DNA of 64,000 nucleotides from Ananas comosus (Eukaryota; Streptophyta; Magnoliopsida; Poales; Bromeliaceae). Under the pieces are notes generated by a model. That model did not search any database, was not told the DNA's origin, and saw nothing but the letters and a program-made list of their open reading frames with translations. The DNA is taken from the NCBI RefSeq assembly GCF_001540865.1, contig NC_033628.1, positions 7,652,346 through 7,716,345 of the forward strand, given 5' to 3'. Position numbers and translations under genes: made by a program. The stretch's first letter is position 1, and every line of letters starts with the position of its first letter. Below are positions 44,647 through 56,015 of this stretch, piece after piece.

Positions 44647-45100
44647 CTAGCAACTTATTCGTGCAATGCACAAAAACAAAACAAATTTTAAATATATTTT
44701 TACATTGGTGTAATATTTTTTTTTAATATTATAGTTCATGTATAATGCTTTTTTTTTGAATGTTAATGAATGAAATTATAGTTTGTCCTCAAGTTTGTTA
44801 AAATGATAGAAATGTTTTGGTGCTAGATGTTTTTTTGTACCATACTAAAATTGTTTTTTAAATCTTGATTTAATTATTTAGGTTTCTAGCATTTGTGAAG
44901 AAGATACATGAAAATAATTTATACAAATATTGAGAAAAACTGAGAGCAATATTTGGAATCTAAGAATTTTATTAAATATTATAATAGCTTAAATTGTTGA
45001 TATGCAGCAATTAATTTACAACTCGAAATATCTAACATTCCTCATAAATAATTTTCTTTGTGTTGCTAATATATTGGCAGATAAAACCCAGCTGAAATGC
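44647..45100 (-). mobile_element. Second Helitron-like 3' terminus
   Basis: On the minus strand a perfect stem GTGCATTGCAC is followed 10 bases later by CTAG and then T. This is the same arrangement as at 7971 but with a different hairpin. The interior is AT-rich and non-coding. The 5' end is not identified, so the right coordinate is only the next feature's edge. Confidence 0.45.
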
Positions 45101-45103
45101 TTT

Positions 45104-45301
45104 AGGAGTACTAAAAAGTTGGTGCTTCCAACTTTTTGGTCGTTGGATCCATTTGGATCTAATCTTTTGGCCGTTACATCCAAGTGGCTCAAAAGTCAAC
45201 AATAGTGGCTCAATGTGGGTCCCCTATTATGCATTATCCAAGCTACTAAAAAGTAGATCTAAAGATCAAAAAGTTGGAGTTAATACTTTCATAAGCATCC
45301 T
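45104..45301. mobile_element. Short foldback MITE, 198 bp
   Basis: The left arm AGGAGTACTAAAAAGTTGG with TTTTTGGTCGTTGGATC is the imperfect inverse of the right arm GATCTAAAGATCAAAAAG..ATAAGCATCCT. The ends GCTTCC/CATAAGC and the CAATGTGGGTCCC core recall MITE family A, but the sequences are not the same. Confidence 0.65.
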
Positions 45302-46051
45302 AGGTGAACAAGGAGGGGAATAAGAAGAGTAAGAGCCTTATTTCTTTCTTGTTAACAATCAAAAAAGAAAATTCTAGTTTAAATTCTAGTTTCCCTCTTA
45401 ATGGGTTATTCTAAGACCATTGCTCAAGTAAGACCATTGCTGTCCATTTTTGAATCACTTAAAAAACATGCCAAATCTAACAAGGGGTAGATTAGAGTAA
45501 CTCAATAAGAAATCTATCCATTCAGGCAATAATTAAACAGGCAATAATGCGATGCAAACAGCTAAATCTAAGGTGCATGGTACCTATAAGGAGTGTAGCC
45601 TCACCACGTAGTCCACTCTAGCACGCTATCTAGCTAGTTCTATCCGCAAGACAAATACACGCACATCTCATGTTACACGTACATCTCATGTGATTAGGAT
45701 ATGATCTGATGGAGTTAACAACTAGCAAATGCACATGTAATCAATCATGTCTGTACTAGAATGCTTATGAACACACTCTCAATGAGTCATGCTATACATT
45801 TTACTCGATATGCAATACCTTGACACCTTCAGTGCCTCAAACACGAACTGACTAACCCACTGACCAACTAATAAACATCACTAAGTCTGTACCACCCATC
45901 TCTGAGCACGAGCATGCCACTTTAAAGTGGCTTGTCATAGCATATCCACACTCATTGGTCCTACTTGAGCAAACTCTAGCGTTATGCTCCAAGTTGGGGT
46001 TCTGCTTTTCATCCTCATTGATACTAACGGAGCAAACACTAGCATAATATC
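45302..46051. other. Older repeat, left part (split by copia)
   Basis: Moderate-GC sequence without ORFs that continues at 50926 after removal of the copia element. Its style (CACGTAGTCCACTCTAG, GCATGGTACC) suggests a decayed LTR, but no pair is found. Confidence 0.4.
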
Positions 46052-46693
46052 TGTTATATTAGGTTTAAATTTGTAGTTTTCTAAATTGGAGTTAAATCTT
46101 AATCTAATTGGGATTGGATATAATTTAGATTTAATTTGGCATATATGAATTATAATTAGGAGTGTAATTTTAATTGAATTAGAATTAGAGTTTAGTTAGG
46201 AGACGTGCATTATATATACATGCTACGGCCAAGTTAACGATGTCGCGACCAAAAATTAAGAAGCCATGTAAATTTGATCAAGAGCATGTTGATAGTCCGT
46301 ACGGATGAAGCCGCGGCGACAAAAATTAAGAAGCCTTCCTATGCCTATTCCATACGGCTCAATTAAGTGTTACATATTGGAGAGAGCCAAGGTCTTGAGA
46401 GGAGCCGTGAGCACTAATTAAGGCCAATTTGTGGTCCGTACAGATCGGAGACAGAAGACACTTTGGAGTTGCTTTGTTGCAGCGTTTCCAATCTATTTAG
46501 AGTTTGGGGTCTTTTGAGAGATCTTCTTTGTACTCCGCCTTTCGACATTAATAAAGTATTTGCACCGTCTTCACTCATGGACGTAGGCCGTTGGCCGAAC
46601 TACGTAATTATCGGTGTGCTATTTCCTTTTCTTTTTTCGTTTCCTGCATTAAATTATTTTCTGGATCTAATTTTCGCCGTTCCAATTTTAACA
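46052..46693 (+). repeat. copia 5' LTR
   Basis: 642 bp, TG..CA bounded. It contains a promoter-like TATATATACATGC near 46213 and an AATAAAG near 46549. It lacks about 58 bp present in the 3' LTR (around 50441-50510). Confidence 0.93.
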
Positions 46694-46733
46694 AACTGGT
46701 ATCAGAGACTTTCTATTCTCTTTGTGGATTAAG

Positions 46734-47480
46734 ATGATGACGAAGTTCGAGATTCAGAAATTTGACAGGACCAATAGTTTCGCATTATGGGAAGTCAAGA
46801 TGCGTGCTGTATTGACGCAGCAAGGATTGCAGAAGGCATTGTTGGGAAAAGAAAAGACGTCCGATTCTTTGACGGTTGAGCAGAAGGAGGCGATTGATGA
46901 CAAAGCTCTTACGGCAATACAATTATGTTAATCCGATGAGGTATTGCGCGAGGTCTAGAATGAAAAGACCGCTGTAGGGCTTTGGCTTAAATTGGAGTCT
47001 CTCTACATGACGAAATCTCTCACCAACAAGTTATATTTGAAGCAACGTCTCTTCATGTTGCGCATGGCGGAAGGTACCTCTATTAAGTTGCATTTAGATG
47101 AATTTAATTCTATTATTATGGATCTCCGCTCGATAGATGTCAAAATCGAGGAGGAGGATGAAGCCTTTTTATTATTATGTTCTCTACCGCCCTTTTATAA
47201 GAATTTTTGTGAGACCTTCTTATTTGGACGAGATACTCTATGTCTCAATGATGTTAAATCCTCTTTACTTTCAAAAGAGAGAATTGACATGCAGATAAGC
47301 AACGAGACAAGTGGAGTTTCAGGACAAGGTTTGGTCGCTAGAAGGAGGTATCGGGAAAATAGTTCCGGTAATAGAGGTACATCTAGATCAAAGTCAAAGC
47401 ACAAGAATCTGATTTGTGGTTATTGGAAGAAAAATGGTCACATAAAAGCTGATTGTTTCAAGTTGAAAAATAAAGAGTAG
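46734..47480 (+). pseudogene. copia gag, interrupted
   Basis: It starts MMTKFEIQKFDRTNSFALW, a typical copia gag opening, and ends with the zinc-knuckle region and a basic tail. In-frame stops occur at 46929-46931 and 46956-46958. The knuckle reads CGYWKKNGHIKADC, with Trp where the second Cys of CCHC is expected, so zinc binding would be impaired. The UBN2-type capsid region (LWLKLESLYMTKSLTNKLYL, LPPFYKNF) is recognisable. Confidence 0.92.
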
Positions 47481-49048
47481 CGGAAGAATAATGGTGATAA
47501 AAATTAAGGTCAGAAAAACACCAATACTGAAGCAGAAACAAGTGTTGCGGCAGGAGAATCAGATAAAAATGATATCGTCTTCACGGTTACGGATAAGACA
47601 CGTAGATAGGATGAGTGGCTTATGGACTCTGCATGTTCCTTCCATATCTGCACGCATAGAGAATGGTTCTCGACATACAAGCCTATTGAAGGTGGAAATG
47701 TATTAATGGGAAATCACTCAAAGCGTACAGTTATTGAAATTGGCACTTTTTGGGTACGGATGTTCGATGGAGTAGTGAGGACTATATCTGAGATTCGGCA
47801 TGTTCCGGATATGAGAAAAAATCTTATCTCATTGGGTACACTTGACACAAAAGGCTTTAAGTATTCTTCAGTTGACGGATTAATGAAGGTTACTAAAGGG
47901 AATCTTGTAGTGATGAAGGCCAAGTTGTCCGACATGTTATATGTTCTACAGGGTTCCACTGTGACAGGTTCAGTATCGGTGACTTCTTCCTCTATGTCAA
48001 ATTCGGATAGCACCAGATTATGGCATATGTGACTGGGCCATATGAGTGAATATGGTATGATGTAGTTGAGTGAGAGAGGTCTACTTGGTAGTCAGAGTTT
48101 AGAAAAGTTAGATTTCTGCGAGCATTGTGATTTTGGCAAACAAAAAAGAGTCAGCTTTAAGGCCGCAGTTCACCAGACAAAAGGTACTATGGACTACATT
48201 CATTCTGATTTTTGGAGACCCTCTCGTACTCCCACTCATGGTGGTGCTACATATATGTTAACTTTTATTGACGATTATTCTCGTAAAGTGTGGGCGTTCT
48301 TTCTGAAAAATAAGGATGAGGTGTTTAATTATTTCAAACAGTGGAAAGTCATAATTGAGAAGCAAACTGAAAAGAAGATCAAGAGATGAAGGACCGACAA
48401 TGGTTTGGAATTCTGTTCGTCGGAGTTTGAAGAATTTTGCAAGAAGAAAAGGGATCGTTCGACATAAGACCATTAGGCATACTCCACAGCAGAACGGGGT
48501 GGCCGAACGGATGAATAGAACTCTTTTGGAGAGAGCTCGTTGTATGCTCTCTAATGCTGGCTTAGCGAAGAGTTTTTGGGCAGAGACGATCTCTACGGCA
48601 TGCTATTTGGTGAATCGATCTTCACATTCAGCACTTGATTGCAAAACTCCGAAGGAGGTATGGTCTGGTAGCCCTTCTGATTATTCTAATTTGCGAATAT
48701 TTGGTTGTCCTGCTTATATTCATGTTAATAAAGGCAAGTTAGAATTTAGGGCTAAAAAGTGCATTTTTATTGGTTATGCATCGGGGGTTAAGGGATATAG
48801 ATTGTGGTGTCCTGAATTGTCTTACATTTGATAAAGCTGCTATGTTATATCCTAACCGTAATTCTTCTGATGAGACCCTGAGTGCTAGCAAGCAGGTGGA
48901 GGTAGAGGCCGATATAGTTCAGTTGCAGGATTTTTCTCAGTCAGAACAAGTTCAGTTGGCAGACACCTCAGTAACTGAAACCCCACAAATTGAGAGGCAG
49001 AGCATTGCTACAAGCAGAGCGAGGAGACAGATCAAACCACCGTAGAGA
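47481..49048 (+). pseudogene. copia protease and integrase, interrupted
   Basis: The protease has the catalytic-type MDSACSFHI near 47622. The integrase zinc-finger region (LWHM, stop, LGHMSEYGM, CEHCDFGKQKR) starts near 48028. The core acidic residues are visible in HSDFW (48206), RTDNGLEF (48393) and NGVAERMNR (48494). Stops lie at 47478-47480, 48030-48032 and 48387-48389 among others. There is a frame change in an A-run near 48445 and another near 48825. The region is clearly dead. Confidence 0.92.
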
Positions 49049-49063
49049 TATGGTTATGAAAAT

Positions 49064-49972
49064 ATGGTTGCTTACGCTATTTCAGTGGCACAAGATACAA
49101 AAGAAGAAGGTGAACCTTTTACATATAATCAAACTATTTCTGGTGCCAGTTCTGCAGAGTGGTTGGTGGCGATGAATGAGGAGATGGAGTCTCTCCATAA
49201 GAATCGCACATGGGAGTTGGTAAAACAGCCTATAGGTAAGAAAATTGTTGGCTGTAAGTGGGTCTTCAAGAAAAAGGACGGAATCCCCAGCGTGGAAGAT
49301 ACAAAGTATAAAACTCGTTTAGTTGCTAAGGGCTACAGTCAGGTAAAAGGTATTGATTTTAATGATATTTTCTCACCCGTCGTGAAGTATACTTCTATTC
49401 GTGTTCTTTTATTGTTAGTAGCCATGAATGACCTATATCTTGAGCAGCTTAATGTTAAGACAACTTTTCTACATAGAGAACTTGAGGAGCAAATTTACAT
49501 GAAACAGCCGGAGGGATTCATTGTTGAAGGGAAGGATGACCATGTTTGCCTGTTAAAGAAATCGCTTTATGGCTTAATGACCATTGGTGGATGTACAGTT
49601 AGTTGGAAAGCTTCATTAAAACCTATTGTCGCCTTGTCTACGACGGAGGCGGAATATATTGCTATGACAGAGGGTGTGAAGGAAGCTATGTGGTTAAGAG
49701 GCTTATTTAGAGAGCTTACTTCTTGTTGGAATCTGACGATTGTTTATTCTGACAGTCAAAGTGCTATTCATTTGTCGAAAGATCAGATGTTTCATGATAG
49801 GACAAAGCACATCGATATAAAGTTTCACTTTGTTCGGGATGTGATTGGGAAGCACACAGTGACTATTAAAAAAATTGGTACTGAGGACAATCGAGCAGAT
49901 ATTCTTACTAAGTCTCTTACTATTGCCAAGTTCAAGCATTGTTTGGACTTGGTGGCAGTTGGCAGCACTTGA
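49064..49972 (+). pseudogene. copia RT/RNase H with large in-frame internal deletion
   Basis: A 302-codon open frame. It starts inside the RT lead-in (SAEWLVAMNEEMESLHKNRTW) and runs through KWVFKKK, RLVAKGYSQVKGIDFNDIFSP and VKTTFLHRELEEQIYMKQPEG to KKSLYGL near 49577. It then jumps straight to RNase H text (GCTVSWKASLKPIVALSTTEAEYIAM). The RT block with the YVDD catalytic motif and thumb is missing. The RNase H part (VYSDSQSAIHL, DNRADILTK) is complete to the stop. Because the junction stays in frame, the ORF looks intact although the polymerase cannot be active. Confidence 0.93.
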
Positions 49973-50106
49973 GACCCTATGGGGCGTTTGGAGAAGATGG
50001 AACACGGAGCGTTAAGAAGCATTGAGGCGAATTAAATTCAAGCTGGAGTTTTGTGGCGACCTTGATATAGCGGCGGCTAAACTACAAATTAAACCAAGGT
50101 GGAGAT

Positions 50107-50920
50107 TGTTATATTTGGTTTAGATTTGTAGTTATCTAAATTTGAATTAAATCCTAATCTAATTGAGATTGGATATAATTTAGATTTAATTTGGCATATA
50201 TGGACTATAATTAGGAGTGTAATTCTAATTGAATTAGAATTAGAATTTAGTTAGGAGACATGTATTATATATACATGCTACGGCCAAGTTAATGATGCCG
50301 CGACCAAAAATTAAGAAGCCATGCAAATTTGATTAAGAGCATGTTGATAGTCTGTACGGATGAAGCCGCGGCGACAAAAATTAAGAAGCCTTCCTATGCC
50401 GATCCGTATGGCTCAATTAAGTGTTGCATATTGGAGAGAGCCAAGCCGCCGCAATCCAAATTAGACCCACGCCAATTCCGTACGGTTGGGTCTTGAGAGG
50501 AGCCGTGCGCTAATTAGCCGTGTGCACTAATTAAGGCCATTTTGTGGTCCGTATAGATTGGAGTGAGAAAAAACTTTGGAGTTGCTTTGTTGCGGCGTTT
50601 CCGATCTATTTAGAGTTCCGGGTCTTTTGAGAGATCTTCTTTGTACTCCGCCTTTCGACATTTTTTTTTTTTGAGAGATAGGTAGCACGCTACCCGCTTC
50701 GTTTATTTCATTTAGAAATAAACTTAGCTAGAAATGTGAATCAACTAGGATTCTTTGTACTCCGCCTTTCGACATTAATAAAGTATTTGCTCCGTCTTCG
50801 CCCGTGGACGTAGGCCGTCGGCCGAACCAGGTAATTATCGGTGTGCTCTTTTCTTTTCGTTTTTCGTTTCCTACATTAAATTATTTTCTTGATCTATTTT
50901 TCGTCGTTCCAATTTTAACA
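50107..50920 (+). repeat. copia 3' LTR with SINE insertion
   Basis: 814 bp. Removing the SINE plus one target copy (50663-50776, 114 bp) leaves 700 bp, which differs from the 5' LTR by 58 bp (mainly the AATCCAAATTAGACCCACG stretch near 50451). Confidence 0.93.
50663..50750 (-). mobile_element. tRNA-derived SINE, 5'-truncated copy 3
   Basis: It carries only the 3' part of the SINE: A-tail as T-run at 50663-50672, GCGGGTAGCGTGCTACC, then body to AATCCTAGTTGATTCAC-type sequence. It lacks the tRNA head and most of box B. A 26-bp perfect target duplication (50637-50662 and 50751-50776, starting TTCTTTGTACTCC) frames it. Truncation before the tRNA head is typical of incomplete target-primed reverse transcription. 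Confidence 0.93.
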
Positions 50921-50925
50921 ATATC

Positions 50926-51907
50926 CCTACACTATGTACTTTAGTCCCTCGGCACCTTGCCTATATCCTAGTAATCCGTCAAATGTATAGATGTTAGGAT
51001 CAGATCTAACCTTGTCATACTAAGCAACATAAGGTCATGTCTCAGCCTACGTACTAAACTCAACACATACCGGCTCGTGCACATTCTAGCCTGTCTCCAC
51101 TCTAGAGATTAGACCTCTACCAAACAACCATCTCTGTTCCCCTAGCTCACATATTCTCATATACGTATATAAATATCTATCACGAGTCCTCGACTTGACT
51201 ACCAAATCCTCGGGTCATGGATTGACACATGTTATCCTTAGGTCTCCGCTTGGTACTCATATAATTCTCGGGTCTCTACCGGCACAGATTATCTACACAT
51301 ATCTATCTATATCCACTATCCAGGGGATTACACTCTGCTGTTTACCATAATAGTCATATCAACTTATTAGCATACCCGATCGGAGTGGCTTACACAATGC
51401 CAATCATAATGCCATGAATACCAACTTAGCACATACATCATGTTTGTACCCAACATAATGTTCTATCCTAATCCAACTTATGCTACTCAGGAAATGACCC
51501 GCACAACACATATTACTCAAGATTATCGTCATGCAATATATGGTTCCACACGGATGATTGCATATGAACGACACATTATATTTGAATGCAACAAGTTTTG
51601 CATAATAATCATAATCCTAAAAGGATAGATAATACAGTCAAGAAGTAGGAAAATTATTAACTCAATACGATAATATCCTATTCATAGCTTGACGGTGCAT
51701 AGAGGTGTCAGTAGAAGTCAAGGAAGAAGCTCTCTAGATTCTCTGGTTGGCTCTCGATCGACCTAAGGTCTAACTATTAGAAAATTACGTCCGGTAAAAA
51801 CGCAGCGAAAAAAGAAAATCAAACTTTTTTTGATTTTTGAAACTCTTAAAATGCAATCTCAAAAGTTACGCAATTAGGAACCCTCATGTTCTTTAAGATT
51901 AAAGAAG
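50926..51907. other. Older repeat, right part
   Basis: This continues 45302-46046. No ORF or RNA gene. Words such as GGTAAAAACGCAGCGAAAA near 51795 suggest LTR-like sequence, but the family is unknown. Confidence 0.4.
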
Positions 51908-52568
51908 GACTAAATTACATACCCCCCTGTCAATACCTGCTTTCATTTTCCCCCATTTTATTTAAAAACCTACACTTTGCCCTCTTGTAAAATAAAAAAT
52001 ACTCACAGGGGGGTACGATGTGAATGTGATGACAAAATGATCAATTTGCCCCTCACCATTTTCATCTCCTTTCTTGTTTTGCTCATCCTCCGCCTCATCT
52101 CTTCCATTTTTCGCACTTCGATCGGCCACAATTCGTTCCCATTTTCTTCTCCACCTGTTCCTCTTCTCCTCCTGCACTCTCGTCGCCCCTCCATTTCGGC
52201 CATAGTAGGGAGGAAATCGAGGTGGGCGTCGATAGAGAGGTGGGCAAGGGCGGGGGCTAGGGCGAAAGTGAGGTAGAGAAGGGTAAAGGGTGTTTGTGGG
52301 TGCGGATGGAGATCTGGGCGAGGGTGAGGTAGTGGAGGAGGGCAAGGTGGCGAGGCGAAGGAGGGCGAGGAGGCAGGAGAGGAGGCTAAGGGTATTTTTG
52401 ATATTAAAAAAAAATATAATAATATTTTATAAACGAAACCCTAATGGAGCACTAACGGTAGGGGGTGAAGTGAATATTTTTTATTTTACAAGGGGCAAAG
52501 TGTAGGTTTTTAAATGACAGATGGGGAAAGTGAAAAAGCTGGTATTAACAGAGGAATTTTAGCCTTAA
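51908..52568. mobile_element. Foldback element family D, copy 2
   Basis: The left arm (AAAACCTACACTTTGCCC and TGTAAAATAAAAAATACTCAC) is inverse to the right arm (GAATATTTTTTATTTTACA and AGGGGCAAAGTGTAGGTTTT). The core is GC-richer and gives overlapping frames on both strands (51962-52345 and 51977-52276) that are not genes. It matches 18775-19375 in structure and arm sequence. Confidence 0.8.
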
Positions 52569-54221
52569 GGAGAAAAGGAAGATCCAATCTTCATCCTTGC
52601 GCGGGTAGATCTTTACTGCAATTTGATGATTATGGAATTAGGTTCTCTTGAAATCGCACACATGTCCGACCTCTATAGGTATCCACACGAGATTGGTGAT
52701 TTGATCGATATCCTCACCGGAGTGCTAGCTCCTTTGCAGAGGACGTCTTTTTGCTGGAAGATCAAAGAGAAGTAAGAGATAGAAAGAGAGATGATGGCTA
52801 GGATTTTCTAAAAACTCCCGTGTATTATAAAAAGAAATATAATTCTCTTTTTAATATTATAATAACCATTATGGATAAGATTAAATCTATGTTTGAATTT
52901 ATCCTCTCCTTAATTGGTTAGATCGATCAAATCCTAATTTGATTCGACTTGAACTTTATCCTAATTTGATCATATCAAATTAATAATGCAATATTTGCAC
53001 ATAAGTCCTCTCATAATTGACTAACCGTTAGTAAGTTCTCTCTTGTAACATTTATACTTTAATAACACTAATTTGTAATAATTATAATTAGTTCAATTAT
53101 CAACATATTGATAATTAGGTCCTTTGACGATTCAAAAATCACAATCTAGCTATCCGATCAGTCACAACCTCTTATGTGTGTGACCCCATAGGTTCTATTC
53201 TATATAATAGTAAGATATATTTTGATCACTATCAACAATATCACTAAAACTCCTTTCAGTGGATTGGAACAATTCCAACTCAGCCCAATGAGAACTATTG
53301 ATCATCCAGATAATTCTCATGAGTCTTACAATCCACTAGTGACGCCTAGCAGCATGTAGTGACATTCTAGTAGAATAAAATACTAAACCTCTTGTTGCAG
53401 TTACCATGAGATACAATCCTTCTATCAAGAGTCTCGACTAGACGGAGGTCATGAAATAACTCGTTAAACTTCATCGTCTGTCATATATTAAATTTATTTC
53501 ACTTGAATTTCTAATATCGAAAACCCTTTCCGCTATTTATTCTGCCTTAGCCAAGATCTTTTAAACTCGGTCTCATAAACTACATAGGACTAACGCTCTT
53601 ATCTACCAAGGAAAATAAATTTTGTATAGGTGCACACCCTTTTCCTATAATGAACCTACTGCAGCCAACATGCACCGTCAAGGACCCGAATGGCTAGGGA
53701 CTAAGTGTATATACAGTCAAACTACAGTAACCTCATTGTGAATAGCCAATGCACCGCAGGTCAAAGGACCAGTCACACTACTGCAATATTGAGTAAGTTA
53801 ATGATTAGTGAATAAACATCCAAGTGACTTCTCGCGTTGGTCACGCTCGGTACCATTGCTCTCTAACAACCACCTGCATATTCGCTCCAGTATCATCACA
53901 CTATTGACTTGAGACTCGTCTACCCAAAAAGGGAAGCGACTTATATACTAATCTTATCGGATCAATCATCGTCCCCGTGATGATTCATCGATCCGGAGCA
54001 TTTAGGAATTAACCACCAATGACGCATGTCTCAAATTTTCAACTTTTGAGAATACATGTTATCATCTTATTAATTCCTTGGACGATTCATGGACACAAAC
54101 ACAACATTAATGAAAATAAGAATCCAAATTTATTCATAATATCTTAAGGTCAAATACAAATTTATGTACTAAAAAAAATACATGTGTCGGCCTGGTTGGC
54201 TTCTCGGGCACACATCTAACA
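52569..54221 (-). mobile_element. Long copia-type LTR (solo or fragment)
   Basis: The minus-strand start TGTTAGATGTGTGCCCG at 54221 is a common opening of long LTRs in plant Ty1/copia elements. Conserved-looking text such as CACTGAAAGGAGTTTTAG and GGGGTCACACACATAAGAGG follows. No LTR partner, primer-binding site or coding sequence is found on either side, so the left limit is only the edge of the foldback element. The 5-bp target duplication could not be confirmed. Confidence 0.55.
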
Positions 54222-54733
54222 CCAACTAAGTCAACCACATCTATAGAGTTGATTGCTCTAGAATCCGTTGACCATTGGGTCCTAAAGCTAGTCTTCTATC
54301 AATTACCTATAACGGTTGATTGCAACGGTATGATCGATCAACCTTGTGATGCCCAAACATCAAAAACACATGGAAAGCATAGCACGAAAGGCATCTTACC
54401 TGAGTTTTTTGACCTTTGAACACGAGGAACGAGTCGCTCAGAGTGAAAACTTCCATTCTGCATGTGTCGGGTGGAGTAATTTACACCCACTACTCAACAA
54501 GTAGTGAGAGGAGTGCGATTTGGCTTCAACTTGGAGCATAAGATAGGCTAGAAGAAGAAAAGATGAGAGAGGGAGAGAGTGAAGTGGTGAAAAAGAAAGA
54601 AAAAGAAAATAAGGGAGGGAGAGTGAAAGATTAGAGAGTAAGGGAGGGAGGATATATAAGAAAATAGGAGATAGTAGAGAAGGAGAATGATATAGGAGAA
54701 AGCAAGATGAGGAAGAGAGTGGAGTGAGTGAGG
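54222..54733. other. Noncoding, possibly LTR-derived, with GA-rich tract
   Basis: 54540-54735 is an imperfect GAGAGGGAGAG-rich stretch. The preceding part has no ORF of note and no defined element. Confidence 0.4.
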
Positions 54734-55311
54734 TAGAGTACGGTATCCCTACGATTTGGAATAGTCATACATATAAGGTATAATAGGACTAAAATCTTTT
54801 AATCTGGCTATATCATTTTGCGCAGTGGTTAGGCTCAAGAGGTTAAGAGGGTTAAGCGTACTAGGGCTAGAGTACTTTTAGGATAGGTGACCCTCCTGAA
54901 AGCGAGGCATCACAGTTGGTATTAGAGCTAATTACCAGCCGAAAGTGTGAGATGAGTTTTGGTTGAGCTAAGATCACATAGTGCGCAGAGCGTGGCTCCC
55001 TGGTTGATGACCAATGTGTGTGGAACATAGTTCTCTACAATGTCGGAAAAGGCTAGTGAGACAAGTCTTCGATTGGCTAGTGCTTGTGAGTGTGCTTGAG
55101 TCTGAAGAGGATATCATGGCTTAAGACGGGAGGAATGTAGCACCCCTATCCCTAGGATTTGGAATAATCTTATATATAATATAAGGTATTATAGGATTAA
55201 AACCTCTTAACCCGGCTATAATATTTTGAGAAGTGGAGGTTAAGAGGTTTGAGCGTGCTAGTGCTATAGTAGTTCTAGGATAGGTGATCTCTCGGAGAGC
55301 GGGGCGTCACA
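54734..55311 (+). mobile_element. Cassandra TRIM, old copy
   Basis: The LTRs are about 54734-54914 and 55136-55311 (TGTAGCACCCC.. to GGGGCGTCACA for the second). The primer-binding site is degraded, TTGGTATTAGAGCT (54915-54928). The purine tract is AAGACGGGAGGAA. Both LTRs keep the 5S-like segment (AGCGTACTAGGGCTAGAGTA and TAGGATAGGTGACC in the first; GAGCGTGCTAGTGC and TAGGATAGGTGATC in the second). The 221-bp interior is longer than in the copy at 4048-4533. LTR divergence shows an older insertion. No target duplication is certain. Confidence 0.9.
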
Positions 55312-55507
55312 GTTAGGTGGAAGCAACTGAATCAGTAGACTCGCTTGACCAGACTACAGTACGGTTGATTTCCAGGCCGATCCATATTGAGTTCAAATCT
55401 ATTGTTGGCGCCGACGAAACTCAGACAGTGGCTCGATCAACCCGGTTCATCAAATTCAAAACAAGTGTAACACAAGAAGAAAAAAAAATTAAATTCAAGG
55501 AGTATAA

Positions 55508-56015
55508 CACTACAACAAAAACGATCTATAGCGACACTTTTAGATGTCGGTACAGGTCAAAAAAAGTGCTGCTGGCTAAATTACCGACACTTTTAACAAG
55601 TGTTGCTATATGTGGGGTCGATAGATATATAGTGACAGTTAAAGAGTGTTGCTATAATCTAAAAAAGTGCTGCTAATTTACCAATATTTATTTAAGCATT
55701 TAGCAGCCGCCGGAATCTACCTCGTTGGCTGCGGTGGCGGAGAAGGACGAGAGGAAGGGATCTTCGTCTAGGATTTTAGTCAATTGAGTGAGAGAAGAAA
55801 GGGAAATGGTAATCGATTTTTTTTTCTTTTTCTTTTCTGTTTGTAATCGGGTCGAATGGCATAGATGGGGTGGATAGTAAAGTAACCTTTTATTTTTGGT
55901 TGGATTGGACTTTATATTTAGGCATTAGTAGATTTTTTAAAGTTTTGGTATAAATTGGACACTTACACAAAAGTATCCCAAACATGTGCTCCTATAACCT
56001 AATTCTGTTGTAGTG
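55508..56015 (-). mobile_element. CACTA-type MITE, copy 3 (inverted)
   Basis: The left end CACTACAACAAAAACGATCT and right end AGATTCTGTTGTAGTG-like (TAATTCTGTTGTAGTG) form the same inverted repeat as the other two copies, in reverse order. TAGCGACACT / TGTCGGTAC subterminal words are present. No clean 3-bp duplication. The 119-codon frame starting at 55317 overlaps its end and is not a gene. Confidence 0.88.

Larger units (their letters stand above)
46052..50920 (+). mobile_element. Ty1/copia retrotransposon, both LTRs present, defective
   Basis: The 5' LTR is 46052-46693 (TGTTATATTAGG to TTTTAACA). The 3' LTR is 50107-50920, longer because of a SINE insertion and a 58-bp difference. The primer-binding site TGGTATCAGAGAC is at 46698 and the purine tract AAGGTGGAGAT ends at 50106. 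The target duplication ATATC is at 46047-46051 and 50921-50925. Gag, protease, integrase, RT and RNase H follow in copia order, but stops, frameshifts and a large RT deletion make it non-functional. The order and the motifs WHM.LGHMS and CEHCDFGK fit Ty1/copia, possibly the Tork lineage (inference). Confidence 0.95.

Noticed and set aside
45302..51907. One large retrotransposon with nested copia as its coding region
   Set aside because: The copia element has its own LTRs and target duplication (ATATC). The flanking older repeat shows no LTR pair or coding sequence.
55317..55676. 119-codon ORF
   Set aside because: It spans unrelated sequence and the end of a CACTA-type MITE. No domain is present.
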